Assembly: GCF_000743535.1 (NCBI RefSeq)
Contig: NZ_AVCJ01000001.1
Location: 531,689-595,688 of the forward strand
Source: Arenimonas donghaensis DSM 18148 = HO3-R19
GTDB lineage: Bacteria > Pseudomonadota > Gammaproteobacteria > Xanthomonadales > Xanthomonadaceae
Reading direction: 5' to 3'
Length of the DNA stretch: 64,000 bases
Shown here one piece after another: positions 49,971 to 62,099 of the stretch. The notes under the pieces were generated by a model, which worked only from the letters and a program-made list of their open reading frames with translations, did no database searches and was not told the origin of the DNA. Every line of letters begins with the position of its first letter. Position 1 is the first letter of the stretch. Both the position numbers and the translations under genes were made by a program.

Positions 49971-50939
49971 TCATGCGCGTTCGAAGGGAAATGCCAGTAC
50001 GTCGGCGATCTTTTCGGTGCCCAGCAGCGCCATCAGCAGGCGGTCGACACCCAGCGCGACGCCGGCGCAGGCGGGCAATTTCGGCAGTGCCGCCAGCAGG
50101 CGTTCGTCCATCGCCGGCTCGGCGGCGTTGCGGGCGCGGCGGCGTGCCAGGTCGAGTTCGAAGCGGGCGCGCTGTTCGTCCGGGTCGGTCAGCTCGTGGT
50201 AACCATTGGCCATCTCGAGCGGGCCCAGGTAGGCCTCGAAACGCTCCGCGACCGGCGGCTTGCCCGGGCGGATGCGCGCCAGCGCGCACTGGCTGACCGG
50301 GTAGTCGTAAACCAGCAGGATGCGGCTGGCCGGGATCGATGGCTGGATGAGGTGGGTCATCAGCAGGTCGAGCCAGTCGTCGCGGGTCAGCCCGGCCGGG
50401 TCGATGTCGTAGACGCCCAGCGGCGAGCGCAGTTCCTCTTCCGGCGCGGACATCGGGTCGAAACCGAACTTGTCCAGGTAGAGCTGGCGGAAACTGGTGT
50501 CGCGCACCGTGGCGCGGCGTCCGGCAAGCGCCAGCGCGGCCTTGAGCAACTCGGCGGTTTCGTCCATCAACTGGTGGTGGTCCCAGCCGACGCGATACCA
50601 CTCGAGCATGGTGAACTCCGGATTGTGGCGCGCACCAGCTTCGCCGTTGCGAAAAACCCGGCCCATTTCGTAACAGTCGCCGATGCCCGCGGAGACCAGC
50701 CGCTTGAGCGGGAACTCGGGCGAGGTGCGCAGCCAGCGCGTGCTGGCCCCGGCCGAACGCGGGCCACTGAACTCAAGCTGGAAACTCTCGATGTTCGGGT
50801 CGGTGTTGCCCGCCATGGACAGCACCGGGGTCTCGACCTCGAGCACGCCGCGGTCGGCGAAGAAACGACGGATCAGCGCGTACAGCTCGGCCCGGAGTCG
50901 CAGGGCACGGGCATTCGCGGTGGGCTTGCTGTTTTTCAT
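49971..50939 (-). CDS. epmA: Elongation factor P beta-lysine ligase (EpmA/GenX)
   Basis: 322 residues from the ATG at 50939 (MKNSKPTANARALRLRAELY). It is a class II lysyl-tRNA-synthetase catalytic core without the anticodon domain, which is diagnostic of EpmA/PoxA. It attaches (R)-beta-lysine to a lysine of EF-P, helping ribosomes through polyproline. Motif 2 is FRNGEAGARHNPEFTMLEWY, with the conserved E-M-G-R-V-F before it; motif 3 is GVALGVDRLLMALLG. Catalytic acids are in ETPVLS and NPEFTMLE. Partner genes (epmB, efp) are not in this window. It follows ligA by 45 bases in the same direction. Confidence 0.93.
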   Translation of the reverse strand: MKNSKPTANARALRLRAELYALIRRFFADRGVLEVETPVLSMAGNTDPNIESFQLEFSGPRSAGASTRWLRTSPEFPLKRLVSAGIGDCYEMGRVFRNGEAGARHNPEFTMLEWYRVGWDHHQLMDETAELLKAALALAGRRATVRDTSFRQLYLDKFGFDPMSAPEEELRSPLGVYDIDPAGLTRDDWLDLLMTHLIQPSIPASRILLVYDYPVSQCALARIRPGKPPVAERFEAYLGPLEMANGYHELTDPDEQRARFELDLARRRARNAAEPAMDERLLAALPKLPACAGVALGVDRLLMALLGTEKIADVLAFPFERA

Positions 50940-50984
50940 GGCCGCCACTTTACGCCCCGTCCGTCCAGCCGGCTTCCCCTGGGG

Positions 50985-53889
<2,905 letters not shown>

Positions 53890-53964
53890 GGTCCCCTCCC
53901 TGTGTCCTTGTCCGGTGGTGGCCAGGCCACCACGCGTGAATGATGCCCGAAAACCCGACCGCGG

Positions 53965-56900
53965 TCAGGCCGCGCCGGCCAGCCGCGCGGCTTCGGCCAG
54001 GTCCACCGACACCAGGCGGCTGACGCCCGGCTCGCGCATGGTGACGCCGGAAAGCTGCTTGGCGGCCTCCATGGTCGACTTGTTGTGGGTGACGAACAGG
54101 AACTGCACCTTTTCGCTCATCTCGGTGACCATGGACGAGAACCGGCCGACATTGGCCTCGTCCAGCGGTGCGTCCACCTCGTCGAGCAGGCAGAACGGCG
54201 CCGGGTTGAGGCGGAAGATCGCGAACACCAGGGCCACCGCCGTCAGCGCCTTCTCGCCGCCCGAGAGCAGCGAAATATTCGACACCCGCTTGCCGGGCGG
54301 GCGCGCCATGATCGAAACGCCCGTGTCGAGCAGGTCTTCGCCGGTCAGTTCCAGGTAGGCATGACCACCGCCGAACAGGCGCGGGTAGAGTTCCTGCACG
54401 CCGGCATTGACCCGGTCGAAGGTTTCCTTGAAGCGGCCGCGGGTTTCGCGGTCGATCTTGCGGATGGCGTCTTCCAGGGTTTCCAGCGCCGACGTGAGGT
54501 CGGCGTCCTGGGCGTCGAGGTAGGTCTTGCGCTCGCTCTGCTCGCCGTATTCCTGGATGGCGGCGAGGTTGACCGGTTCGAGCCGGCGCATCTTGGCGTC
54601 GATGTCGGCCAGCGCCTTGCGCCAGGCCTCGACGTCGGCTTGTTCCGGCAAGGAGGCCACCACCTCGTCCAGCGACAGGCCGGCTTCGGCCACCGCGTCG
54701 GAAAGCTGGCTGGCGCGCAGCTGAAGGGCCTGGTGTTCGAGCTTCTTCTGCGAGATCGCCTCGCGCTGGGCCAGGGACTCCTGGTCGCGCTGCTGGCGCA
54801 CCTGTTCGTACTTGCGCATCTCGGCCTCGATACCGTCCATGGCCGAACGCGCCGCGGCCAGGCCCTTGTCGGCGACCACGCGCTGGTCGAGCGCCGCCTG
54901 GCGCTGGGCCTGCAGCGCCAGCACCGGGGCGTCGCCCTCGGCGAGCTGGGCCTGGAGTTCGTTCAAGCGCACTTCGAGCTGGGCTTTCTGGTTGCCCATT
55001 CGCGCCAGGGACTGGCTCAGCGCCACCACGCGGGCACGCTGTGATTCCAGCGTCAGGGCCAGCTGGTGGCTGGCCTCGCGGGCCTCGCGGGCGCTGTTGC
55101 GGGCGGCATCGCGCTGTTCGCCCAGTTCCCGGCGCTGGCCGTCGAGCGCCTGGCGCTCCGACTCCAGGTCGCCCATCTTCGCGACGGCCTGCTCAAGCCG
55201 GGCCCGGGCTTCACGGGCGTTGGCCTGCGATTCTTCGAGGGTGGTCGCCAGGCTGGCCAGCTCCGCGTCGATGCGGGCGACACGGGCCTGGGCCGATTCC
55301 AGCCGACCCTGCTGGCCCTGCAGCTGGCCGGCCAGCTCGGACACGCCGCGGTGCGCCATGTACAGCGCGCGCTGGGCATCCTCGCGGTGCTGCTCGGCCT
55401 CGAGCAGCTTGTCGCGCATGTTGGTCAGGCCCTCGTTGAGTGCCTGTTCCTTCTTCGCCAATGCCTCGATCTCGGCGCGCAGCGTCTGGATTTCGCGTTC
55501 GCGCGCCAGGGCGCCCTGCTGGGCCTCGCCGCTGCGCAGCACGCGCAGCCAGCCCGGGCCGAGCCATTCGCCACCCCGGGTGATCGCCGAGGCGTTTCCG
55601 GAAAGCGCGGGCGCGGCCTGGCCCTCTTCGACCGCCTGCACGTCCGCCAGCAGGCGCAACACGGCGTCCGGGCCCTTGACCTTGGCGGCCAGCGAACCCG
55701 CGGGTGCATTGAATCCACCGGAGGCCCCGGCCACGAGCGCGACGCGCCCCTGCGCCAGCTGGGCGATGGCGTCGAGCCATTCCTGCGGCGTGTCCACGGT
55801 GACGGCCTCGAGCAGGCTGCCAAGCACGGTTTCGACCGCGGTTTCCCAGCCCGGCTCGACCTGCAGGGCTTCGCCCAGGCGTGCCTGGCCGTCGAGCCCC
55901 TGGGCCTTGAGCCAGTCCAGGGCGACGTTTTTTTCCTGGCCGAGCGCCGCGTGCTGCAGTGCCTCCAGCGAAGACAGTCGACCGCGCGCCGCCTGCGCCT
56001 GCTTGCGCACGTCGGCCAGTTCGGACTGCTGCTGGCGCTGCTGGTCCTGCAGGCCGGCCAGCGCCGACTTGCGCTGTTCGAGCTGTTCGCCCAGGCCGTC
56101 CAGGCCCGCCTTCTGCTGGTCGTGGTCGGCGGTGAGCTGGGCCAGGCTGGAGGCGATCGCGCTGGTGTCCAGGCCGCTGCGTTCGCCGGCGAGGGTTTCG
56201 CGGCGCCGGCCGGCGTCCAGGGCCTGCTTTTCCAGGTATTCGATCTTGGTGCGCTCGACCTCGGCCCAGCGCGCGGCTTCGGACTGCGCCTTGGCATAGG
56301 TGTCCCAGCGCTGCTGCCAGTCGTGCAGCGCCGCTTCGGCGGTCTTGAGCGCTTCCTGGCGGCCCTGGTCGTCGGCACGCAGGGTCGCGAGCTGCGGTTC
56401 GGCGGCGGAAATCGCGTTGTGGAGTTCCGCCAGCTGGCGTTCGTCGCCGCTGATGTGCTCGCCGACCTGGGCGAACGCGGCATCGGCTTCGGCGCGGGCG
56501 GTTTCCAGGCGCTGGCGCAGTTCCTTCTGGTGCTGGATCTGCTGTTCGACGCGGGCGAGCTCGCCGCCGATGCGATAGACCTCGGCCTGGGCCTTGCCCA
56601 GGGCGTCGCTGGCCTCGCCATGCTGGCTGCGGCAGGCTTCGATCTGGGCCTCGGCCTGGCGCTGGTCGGCGAGGATGGCCTGGAGCTTGATCTCGTCCTG
56701 GGTCAGGGTGTCGTTGAGTGCCTTGAGATCGGCATCGAAGCGGCGGAACTCCAGCGCCTTGAGCTGGGCGTCCTTGTTGAGCCGCTCCGCCTGCAGGGCC
56801 TGGTACTGCTCGGCGGCGCGGGCCTGGCGCTTGAGGTGTTCGAGCTGCTTGTCGACTTCCTCGCGCAGGTCGTTGAGTCGGTCGAGGTTCTCCCGCGTGC

Positions 56901-57456
56901 CCTTGATGCGCGACTCGGTTTCCTTGCGGCGCTCCTTGTACTTGGAGATGCCGGCGGCTTCCTCCAGATACACGCGCAGGTCCTCGGGCTTGGCCTCGAT
57001 GATCTGGCTGATCATGCCCTGCTCGATGATCGAATAACTGCGCGGACCCAGGCCGGTGCCCAGGAACAGGTCGGTGATGTCGCGGCGGCGGCAGCGCGCG
57101 CCGTTGAGGTAATAGTTGGACTGGCCGTCGCGGCTGACCAGGCGCTTGACCGAGATTTCGGCGTAGCGTGCGAACTCGCCGCCGATGCTGCCTTCGGCGT
57201 TGTCGAAGATCAGTTCGACCTGGGCCTGGCTGACCGGCTTGCGCGAGGACGACCCCGAAAAGATGACGTCGGTGAGCGAATCGCCGCGCAGGCGGCTGGC
57301 CGAGCTTTCGCCCATGACCCAGCGCACCGCGTCGATGATGTTGGACTTGCCGCAACCATTGGGACCGACCACGCCGGTCATGTTGGTCGGCAGGTGCAGC
57401 ACCGTGGGATCGACGAAGGACTTGAAGCCGGAAAGCTTGATGGTGGAAAGGCGCAT
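53965..57456 (-). CDS. smc: Chromosome partition protein SMC
   Basis: 1163 residues. The Walker A site is GPNGCGKS (31-38) and the ABC signature LLSGGEKALTAVALVFAIFR is near residue 1063, followed by Walker B (FCLLDEVDAPLDEANV). Two long antiparallel coiled coils flank a hinge at ~500-650 (GQARLGEALQVEPGWETAVE, SGNASAITRGGEWLGPG). The dimer condenses and segregates the chromosome with ScpA and ScpB, which are encoded at 61-63 kb here. Most gammaproteobacteria use MukBEF, so this system helps place the organism in Xanthomonadales. The leader upstream is about 150 bases long if the extended -10 at 57616-57624 is used. Confidence 0.97.
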   Translation of the reverse strand: MRLSTIKLSGFKSFVDPTVLHLPTNMTGVVGPNGCGKSNIIDAVRWVMGESSASRLRGDSLTDVIFSGSSSRKPVSQAQVELIFDNAEGSIGGEFARYAEISVKRLVSRDGQSNYYLNGARCRRRDITDLFLGTGLGPRSYSIIEQGMISQIIEAKPEDLRVYLEEAAGISKYKERRKETESRIKGTRENLDRLNDLREEVDKQLEHLKRQARAAEQYQALQAERLNKDAQLKALEFRRFDADLKALNDTLTQDEIKLQAILADQRQAEAQIEACRSQHGEASDALGKAQAEVYRIGGELARVEQQIQHQKELRQRLETARAEADAAFAQVGEHISGDERQLAELHNAISAAEPQLATLRADDQGRQEALKTAEAALHDWQQRWDTYAKAQSEAARWAEVERTKIEYLEKQALDAGRRRETLAGERSGLDTSAIASSLAQLTADHDQQKAGLDGLGEQLEQRKSALAGLQDQQRQQQSELADVRKQAQAARGRLSSLEALQHAALGQEKNVALDWLKAQGLDGQARLGEALQVEPGWETAVETVLGSLLEAVTVDTPQEWLDAIAQLAQGRVALVAGASGGFNAPAGSLAAKVKGPDAVLRLLADVQAVEEGQAAPALSGNASAITRGGEWLGPGWLRVLRSGEAQQGALAREREIQTLRAEIEALAKKEQALNEGLTNMRDKLLEAEQHREDAQRALYMAHRGVSELAGQLQGQQGRLESAQARVARIDAELASLATTLEESQANAREARARLEQAVAKMGDLESERQALDGQRRELGEQRDAARNSAREAREASHQLALTLESQRARVVALSQSLARMGNQKAQLEVRLNELQAQLAEGDAPVLALQAQRQAALDQRVVADKGLAAARSAMDGIEAEMRKYEQVRQQRDQESLAQREAISQKKLEHQALQLRASQLSDAVAEAGLSLDEVVASLPEQADVEAWRKALADIDAKMRRLEPVNLAAIQEYGEQSERKTYLDAQDADLTSALETLEDAIRKIDRETRGRFKETFDRVNAGVQELYPRLFGGGHAYLELTGEDLLDTGVSIMARPPGKRVSNISLLSGGEKALTAVALVFAIFRLNPAPFCLLDEVDAPLDEANVGRFSSMVTEMSEKVQFLFVTHNKSTMEAAKQLSGVTMREPGVSRLVSVDLAEAARLAGAA

Positions 57457-57615
57457 TGATCGGGGTTCTCAGTCGACCGGACGAACCGGCCGGCCACGGG
57501 GCGTTGCAGGCGCCCCGCCGCTGGGTCCAGGGGAAGTCCACGAACCGGTCCGCTGCCCACGCCAAGATGTTGATTTCATTGGCAGAGCGCGGTCCCCGGT
57601 GCGCGGCCGAACGGC

Positions 57616-57624
57616 AGTATAGCA
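57616..57624 (-). promoter_or_regulatory. Extended -10 promoter upstream of smc
   Basis: The minus strand reads TGCTATACT (57624 to 57616), an extended -10 in a GC-rich gap; no -35 is evident. It would start transcription near 57609. The 222-base gap between smc and bolA otherwise contains only GC hairpins and a short ATG-led reading frame of 36 codons without coding character. Confidence 0.5.
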
Positions 57625-57678
57625 GCGCCCCGGCGGGCTCCGGCCATAGCCTGGCCAGGCCCCGGCAATGCCCGGGAC

Positions 57679-57960
57679 CTAGGTTTCGTCCGGGGTCCGG
57701 GCCTGGATGGACAGGGCGTGGATATCGCTCTGCATCAGTGGCCCCAGGGCCGCGTAGACCTTGCGGTGCCGGGCGAGCGGCGCCAGGCCGGCGAAGGCGC
57801 GGCTGACGATGCTGACCTTGAAGTGGCCGCGGCCGTCGCGGGCCCCGGCGTGGCCGGCGTGGCGGTGGCTGTCGTCCACGACGTCCAGCGCGACCGGGGC
57901 GAGCGCCGACTCGAGCATGGCGCGGATGGCGGCCGGACGTTCCTCGCGCGGCAGGCTCAT
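57679..57960 (-). CDS. BolA family protein
   Basis: 93 residues. The BolA fold is visible in [20 protein letters not shown], the conserved SHRHAGHAG loop with its histidines, [40 protein letters not shown]. The central HxGH histidines are the ligands by which BolA proteins share an iron-sulfur cluster with monothiol glutaredoxins. It may be a BolA or IbaG-type member; the SHRHAGH arrangement favours the BolA branch. Its ATG overlaps the yciI-like stop by four bases (ATGA), so the two are coupled. Confidence 0.92.
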   Translation of the reverse strand: MSLPREERPAAIRAMLESALAPVALDVVDDSHRHAGHAGARDGRGHFKVSIVSRAFAGLAPLARHRKVYAALGPLMQSDIHALSIQARTPDET

Positions 57961-58256
57961 GGCAGGACCTGCCGGAACGGCCAGACGTCGACGTGGCTGT
58001 AGGCGCCCGATTCCAGGTAAGGGTCGGCATCGGCCCAGGCGCGGGCGGCCGCCAGGTCGGCGAACTCGGCCACCACCAGGCTGCCGGTGAAACCCGCCGG
58101 ACCCGGATCCTCCGCGTCGATGGCCGGCAGCGGGCCGGCCAGCTTGAGGCGGCCTTCGTCCGCCAATGCCTTCAAGCGTGCCAGGTGTGCAGGCCGGGCC
58201 TGCATGCGTGCGGCCAGTGACTCGGCCCGGTCATTGCCTTTGATGGCGTACCACAT
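57957..58256 (-). CDS. YciI-like protein
   Basis: 99 residues from the ATG at 58256 ([20 protein letters not shown]). The YCII ferredoxin-like fold appears as [72 protein letters not shown]; the conserved His and the DPY motif are in place. The family includes small dehydrochlorinase-like proteins and YciI, whose biochemical role is unknown. It is first of a two-gene unit with bolA, a combination that recurs in Xanthomonadaceae. Confidence 0.88.
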   Translation of the reverse strand: MWYAIKGNDRAESLAARMQARPAHLARLKALADEGRLKLAGPLPAIDAEDPGPAGFTGSLVVAEFADLAAARAWADADPYLESGAYSHVDVWPFRQVLP

Positions 58257-58369
58257 CGGACCCCCCCGGTTCCGACCCTGTTGGCCGCCATTATGGCCGA
58301 ATCCCGTGGCGACGCGCGAACCGGCGACGGAACGGCGACAATGCCGGCAGGCTCCCCTCCGGACACGGC

Positions 58370-58864
58370 ATGCGATCGCTGGACGATTTCCTGGTACTGG
58401 CCGAACTCGACGACCCGGCGCCGATCGCACCGCTGTTCCGCCGCACCTGGGGCGCCGAACCCCCGGCATTCGAATTCCACGCGGCCGCCCTGCACCGTCG
58501 CGAAGACGGCAGTCTGCTGCCGCTGTCCTACCTGCACCTGTGGCTGCGCGACGACACCTGCCTGCTTGGCGGCGCCTGCACCGACGGCCCGGCCATCGCA
58601 GCCATGCCGCCGGTGCAGCGGGAGCGCCTTCGCGCCGCCGGCGGCGCGATGCTGCAGGTGACGCGTTACGCCATCGGCCGCTATGGCGATCGCTGCGACG
58701 GATTCTTCGGGCACTGCGGCGACAACCGGTCCTGGGCGGTGCTGGCCCGCGCCGGTTTCGAACCCACGCCGCACCCCAACCGCATCGTGCACTGGCACCG
58801 GCCGCTGCCGGCGGAACGCAAGCAGGCCCTGCTGCAGCGCGTGCTGGCGTTCGGGATTTTCTGA
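58370..58864 (+). CDS. Uncharacterised protein with GNAT-like C-terminal signature
   Basis: 164 residues. I do not recognise the family securely. The end, [20 protein letters not shown] followed by [15 protein letters not shown], resembles the last strand and helix of a GNAT acetyltransferase (NxxSxxVLxRxGF), but no clear acetyl-CoA (R/Q)xxGx(G/A) loop is visible. The N-terminal half ([20 protein letters not shown]) is not informative. There is no signal peptide and no strong Shine-Dalgarno; start at the ATG 58370 is the first plausible one. It lies between the divergent yciI gene and the convergent deacetylase gene, whose stop is only five bases beyond its own. Confidence 0.6.
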   Translation: MRSLDDFLVLAELDDPAPIAPLFRRTWGAEPPAFEFHAAALHRREDGSLLPLSYLHLWLRDDTCLLGGACTDGPAIAAMPPVQRERLRAAGGAMLQVTRYAIGRYGDRCDGFFGHCGDNRSWAVLARAGFEPTPHPNRIVHWHRPLPAERKQALLQRVLAFGIF

Positions 58865-58868
58865 AGCC

Positions 58869-59693
58869 TCAGTCCAGGCCGGCGAGCAGCGCTTCGAACT
58901 GCTGCGGCGACGACCAGTGCAGGCCGCAGACGTAACGCGGCACGTGCCAGGGATCGCTGTCGGGGCCCACCGCCCCGCCCTGGGTGCCGAAGGCGGCCTG
59001 CAGGCCGAGTGCGGCGCCCTGGCGCGGGAACCAGTCGCGCACCAGGAAATCCGGCGCGTGGCCGTAGGGATAAGCAAACAGCCGGCAGGTGCCCTGCCCC
59101 AGCCGCGCGGCCAGGTAGTCCGCGGCCTGGCGGATCTGGTGGTCGGCCCGGGCGTCGCTGTCGATGACATGGAAATCGCCGCGGACCAGGTCCGGCGGCC
59201 CCTCGCCTGCCATCACCGGGTGGTTGTGGTCCCAGCTGTGGTTGCCGATGCCGATCCGGCCACCCGCCAGCGCCGGTGCCCACCAGTCTTCGTCCATCCA
59301 GCCCAGGCCGTGCAGGCAGTCACGGTCCATGCGCTGGCGGGCCTCGGGCGAGGCGATGACGAAACAGGTGAGGTGGCGGTCGGGTTGCCCGGCCTGCGCC
59401 TGCAGCGCGCCCAGGAACGATGCCTGCGGCCCGTGGCCGGGGTAGTCGACGTCGCGCACGTCGAGCACGGTGCCGTCGTCGCAGCTCAGGGCCAGGCACC
59501 GATGCAGGTCGCGGTCGGCCAGGCCCAGCCGCTGCTCGACCACCCACTGCAGCGGGACGATGCGCCAGCCCAGCCGGGTCGCCGTCGCCAGGTCGCTGGC
59601 GAAGGCGACGTGGTCGTTGCCGGCGTAGTCCGGACCGCCGACGGTGCTGGCGTGGTAGGTCAGCACCGGCACCTGCCAGTCACGGCGGCTCAT
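58869..59693 (-). CDS. Polysaccharide deacetylase (NodB-type) family protein
   Basis: 274 residues. NodB homology motifs are present: the metal/catalytic aspartates in CLALSCDDGTVLDV, the histidine pair in IGNHSWDHNHP, and the RLFAYPYGHA substrate groove motif. The opening VPVLTYHASTVG is typical of the family. No signal peptide is found, so unlike most peptidoglycan or chitin deacetylases it would be cytoplasmic. The start overlaps the stop of the 2OG-oxygenase gene by four bases (ATGA). The substrate is unknown; lipid-linked or nucleotide-linked sugars or non-sugar amides are all possible. Confidence 0.82.
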   Translation of the reverse strand: MSRRDWQVPVLTYHASTVGGPDYAGNDHVAFASDLATATRLGWRIVPLQWVVEQRLGLADRDLHRCLALSCDDGTVLDVRDVDYPGHGPQASFLGALQAQAGQPDRHLTCFVIASPEARQRMDRDCLHGLGWMDEDWWAPALAGGRIGIGNHSWDHNHPVMAGEGPPDLVRGDFHVIDSDARADHQIRQAADYLAARLGQGTCRLFAYPYGHAPDFLVRDWFPRQGAALGLQAAFGTQGGAVGPDSDPWHVPRYVCGLHWSSPQQFEALLAGLD

Positions 59694-60409
59694 GGCAGGT
59701 GCATGCCCTTGTAGCGGGTGTTGTGCGGCGCGCGCTGCTCGGCCTCGGGGCGCGTCGTCGTGTAGTAGTACATCGCGATCGAACGGCGCCAGACGCCCTC
59801 GGGCGTCGCCAGCGGTGCCGGGTGGCCATGGAAGGTGTCCGAGCGGGTATTGAAGATGACGGCGCGGTTGAACAGGGGCGCTATCGACTTCTCACGCCGT
59901 GCCGCGTCGGTGGACCAGAGCTCCAGGTCACCGCCCCAGGCCGGGTCCCAGTCCTGGTTGAGGTAAAGCAGCAGGTTGATGCGCCGGTTCGCCTGCAGGC
60001 CCGGATGCCAGTTGAAATCCGCGTGCACGCCCAGGTGGCCGCCGCGCCCGACCAGGTGCAGGCCACCGCCGAGCAGCTGGGGATCGGGCAGCAGGTGCCC
60101 GATGCCGGTCAGGGCCTCGAGGAAACGCAGCATCGGCCCCGCATTGAGTTCGTGCAGGGCGCGGCAGACCGTTTCCGGCAGTTCCTCCTCGCGCGAGCAG
60201 GCCAGCTTCATCTCGAAACCTTCGGCCGCGTAACGGTCCCAGGCGATCTCATTGCCCGGTCCCGTGACCGCCGCGGCCAGGGCCGCGGCCGACGCGGGTT
60301 TCAGGAACTGGTCGAGCACGATGTGCGGAAAAGGATGGCCGCCGCGGTAGGCCCCGGCCTGGCTCGACGCGATCGCCGACAGCCTGTCCAGGTCGTAGAT
60401 GAATTCCAT
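59690..60409 (-). CDS. 2-oxoglutarate/Fe(II)-dependent oxygenase
   Basis: 239 residues from the ATG at 60409 (MEFIYDLDRLSAIASSQAGA). A double-stranded beta-helix of the prolyl-4-hydroxylase type is visible: iron ligands His and Asp in VHADFNWHPGLQANRRINLL, the third His in FHGHPAPLATP, and the 2-oxoglutarate-binding Arg in WRRSIAMYYYT. The YLNQDWDPAWGGDLELW segment is the family's hallmark strand. Substrate unknown. It is translated together with the deacetylase (four-base overlap) and divergent from yciO, with a perfect 18-base palindrome in the gap between them. Confidence 0.88.
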   Translation of the reverse strand: MEFIYDLDRLSAIASSQAGAYRGGHPFPHIVLDQFLKPASAAALAAAVTGPGNEIAWDRYAAEGFEMKLACSREEELPETVCRALHELNAGPMLRFLEALTGIGHLLPDPQLLGGGLHLVGRGGHLGVHADFNWHPGLQANRRINLLLYLNQDWDPAWGGDLELWSTDAARREKSIAPLFNRAVIFNTRSDTFHGHPAPLATPEGVWRRSIAMYYYTTTRPEAEQRAPHNTRYKGMHLP

Positions 60410-60458
60410 GGCGGGGATGATGCCGGCTGGCGCGACCACAGGCCACTGCTATCGCTGC

Positions 60459-60476
60459 GTGCCCGGTCCCGGGCAC
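60459..60476. promoter_or_regulatory. Perfect palindrome in the oxygenase-yciO divergent gap
   Basis: GTGCCCGG-TC-CCGGGCAC has eight complementary pairs around two bases. It overlaps a possible -10 (CACAAT, 60474-60479) that ends five bases before the yciO ATG. It could be an operator for the divergent genes, or a hairpin in their leaders. Confidence 0.4.
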
Positions 60477-60484
60477 AATCGGGC

Positions 60485-61111
60485 ATGGCAGAACGATTGA
60501 TGGTCCATCCGGTGACCCCGCAGCAGCGCCTCGTCGACAAGGCGGTGGCGGTGATCCGCGGCGGTGGCCTGGCCCTGGTGCCCACCGACGCCGGCTATTC
60601 CCTGGCCTGGGGCCTGGAGTCCCGGGACGCCGAGGCGCGGGTGCAGCGACTGCGTGAACTGGACAGCCGGCACCCTTTCACCTTACTCTGTCGCCAATTG
60701 AGTGAGGCCGGCCGCCTGGCCCGGCTCGACGATCCGGCCTTCAGGCTGCTGCGATCGCTGACCCCGGGGCCATGCACGTTCATCCTGCCGGCCTCTCCGG
60801 ACCTGCCCAAGCGCATCAAGAACGCCGGCCGCAGCAAGCGCCGCGACATTGGCATCCGCTTGCCCGACCATGTCGTCACCCGGATGGTGCTTGAGTCCGT
60901 TGGCGAACCCCTGTTGTCCACCAGCCTGGTGCTGCCGGACGAGGAACATCCCAACAGCCACGAGGCCGACCAGGTCGCCGATCGTTGGTTGCGTTGGGTC
61001 GATGTGATGCTTGACGCCGAGGACTGTGAGCCGGGGCCGACCAGCATCGTTGACTGCACGGGCGATGAGCCCGAAGTGATCCGCCAGGGTTTCCATCCCG
61101 TGGCGCTGTAG
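60485..61111 (+). CDS. yciO: YciO, Sua5/YrdC-family protein
   Basis: 208 residues. The start MAERLMVHPVTPQQRLVDKA aligns with E. coli YciO's opening IHPDNPQQR, so the ATG at 60485 is preferred to that at 60500. Family motifs are GLALVPTDAGYSLAWGL, the FTLLCRQLSE loop, RSLTPGPCTFILPA and IGIRLPDHVVTRMVLESVGE, PLLSTSL. The YrdC-like fold binds nucleotides and bicarbonate/threonine in TsaC; YciO members have weak or no threonylcarbamoyladenosine activity, so the role is uncertain. It leads into scpA (67-base gap). There is no Shine-Dalgarno; a leaderless message is possible. Confidence 0.9.
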   Translation: MAERLMVHPVTPQQRLVDKAVAVIRGGGLALVPTDAGYSLAWGLESRDAEARVQRLRELDSRHPFTLLCRQLSEAGRLARLDDPAFRLLRSLTPGPCTFILPASPDLPKRIKNAGRSKRRDIGIRLPDHVVTRMVLESVGEPLLSTSLVLPDEEHPNSHEADQVADRWLRWVDVMLDAEDCEPGPTSIVDCTGDEPEVIRQGFHPVAL

Positions 61112-61178
61112 CACCCGAACATCCGGGCCGGAGGGGCCCCCGCTCGATGAGAGCCCACGAACATTGCATGAGCCGCCG

Positions 61179-62072
61179 ATGAGCGAACCGATCGCGCAGG
61201 ACGCCGCGCGTCCGAGCCACCCGCAGCAGCAGGAAATGCCGCTGGCGGTGGTGAAGGGCCAGCCGGTGCTGCAGATGCCGCAGGACCTGTACATTCCGCC
61301 GGATGCGCTCGAGGTGTTCCTCGAGGCCTTCGAAGGTCCGCTGGACCTGCTGCTGTACCTGATCCGCCGCCAGAACCTGGACATCCTGGACATCCCCGTC
61401 GCCGAGATCACCCGGCAGTACGTGGACTACATCGGGGTGATGCAGGACATGCGCTTCGAACTGGCCGCCGAGTACCTGGTGATGGCCGCGATCCTGGCCG
61501 AGATCAAGTCGCGCATGCTGCTGCCGCGTCCCCCGGCCGAAGAAGGCACCGAAGCCGACCCGCGCGCCGAACTGGTTCGCCGCCTGCAGGAATACGAGCG
61601 CTACAAGAAGGCCGCCGAGGACATCGACCAGCTCGACCGCCTCGACCGCGACACCGCCCTGGCCTCGGTGCACGTGCCCGACCGCAGTGCCATCAAGGCA
61701 CCGCCGCCGGTGGACCTGAAGGAAATGCTGCTGGCGCTGCGCGACGTGCTCAAGCGCGCCGACCTGTACACCCACCACGCGATCCGTCGCGAGGCGCTGA
61801 GCGTGCGCCAGCGCATGGGCGAGGTGCTCAGCCAGCTCTCCGACCGCCAGTTCCACGGCTTCGAGACCCTGTTCACCGTCGAGGAAGGCCGCCTGGGCGT
61901 GGTGGTCACCTTCCTGTCGATCCTCGAGCTGGCCAAGGAACAACTGCTCGAAATCGTGCAGGAGGCGCCGCTGGCGCCCATCTACGTCAAGTCGCTGGCC
62001 GCCACCGACGACGACACCGCCCTGCCCGACCCGTCTTCCGACGAAACCGGCGCCGACGCGCCGGCCGACTGA
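61179..62072 (+). CDS. scpA: Segregation and condensation protein A
   Basis: 297 residues from the ATG at 61179 (MSEPIAQDAARPSHPQQQ). The kleisin of the SMC complex bridges the SMC heads. The N-terminal domain is FLEAFEGPLDLLLYLIRRQN, NLDILDIPVAEITRQYVDYI, AAEYLVMAAILAEIKSRMLL; the middle is helical and charged; the C-terminal winged helix (GVVVTFLSILELAKEQLLEI) ends in an acidic tail. A TTG upstream (61164) would add five residues, but the ATG is more natural. The gene is 27 bases from scpB. Confidence 0.95.
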   Translation: MSEPIAQDAARPSHPQQQEMPLAVVKGQPVLQMPQDLYIPPDALEVFLEAFEGPLDLLLYLIRRQNLDILDIPVAEITRQYVDYIGVMQDMRFELAAEYLVMAAILAEIKSRMLLPRPPAEEGTEADPRAELVRRLQEYERYKKAAEDIDQLDRLDRDTALASVHVPDRSAIKAPPPVDLKEMLLALRDVLKRADLYTHHAIRREALSVRQRMGEVLSQLSDRQFHGFETLFTVEEGRLGVVVTFLSILELAKEQLLEIVQEAPLAPIYVKSLAATDDDTALPDPSSDETGADAPAD

Positions 62073-62099
62073 CCCAGGAATCCCGAGCTACCCGCACCC

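Noticed and set aside
57457..57678. A 36-codon ATG-led frame in the smc leader
   Set aside because: Its codons are mostly Pro/Gly/Arg without family resemblance and there is no Shine-Dalgarno. Not enough to call a leader peptide.
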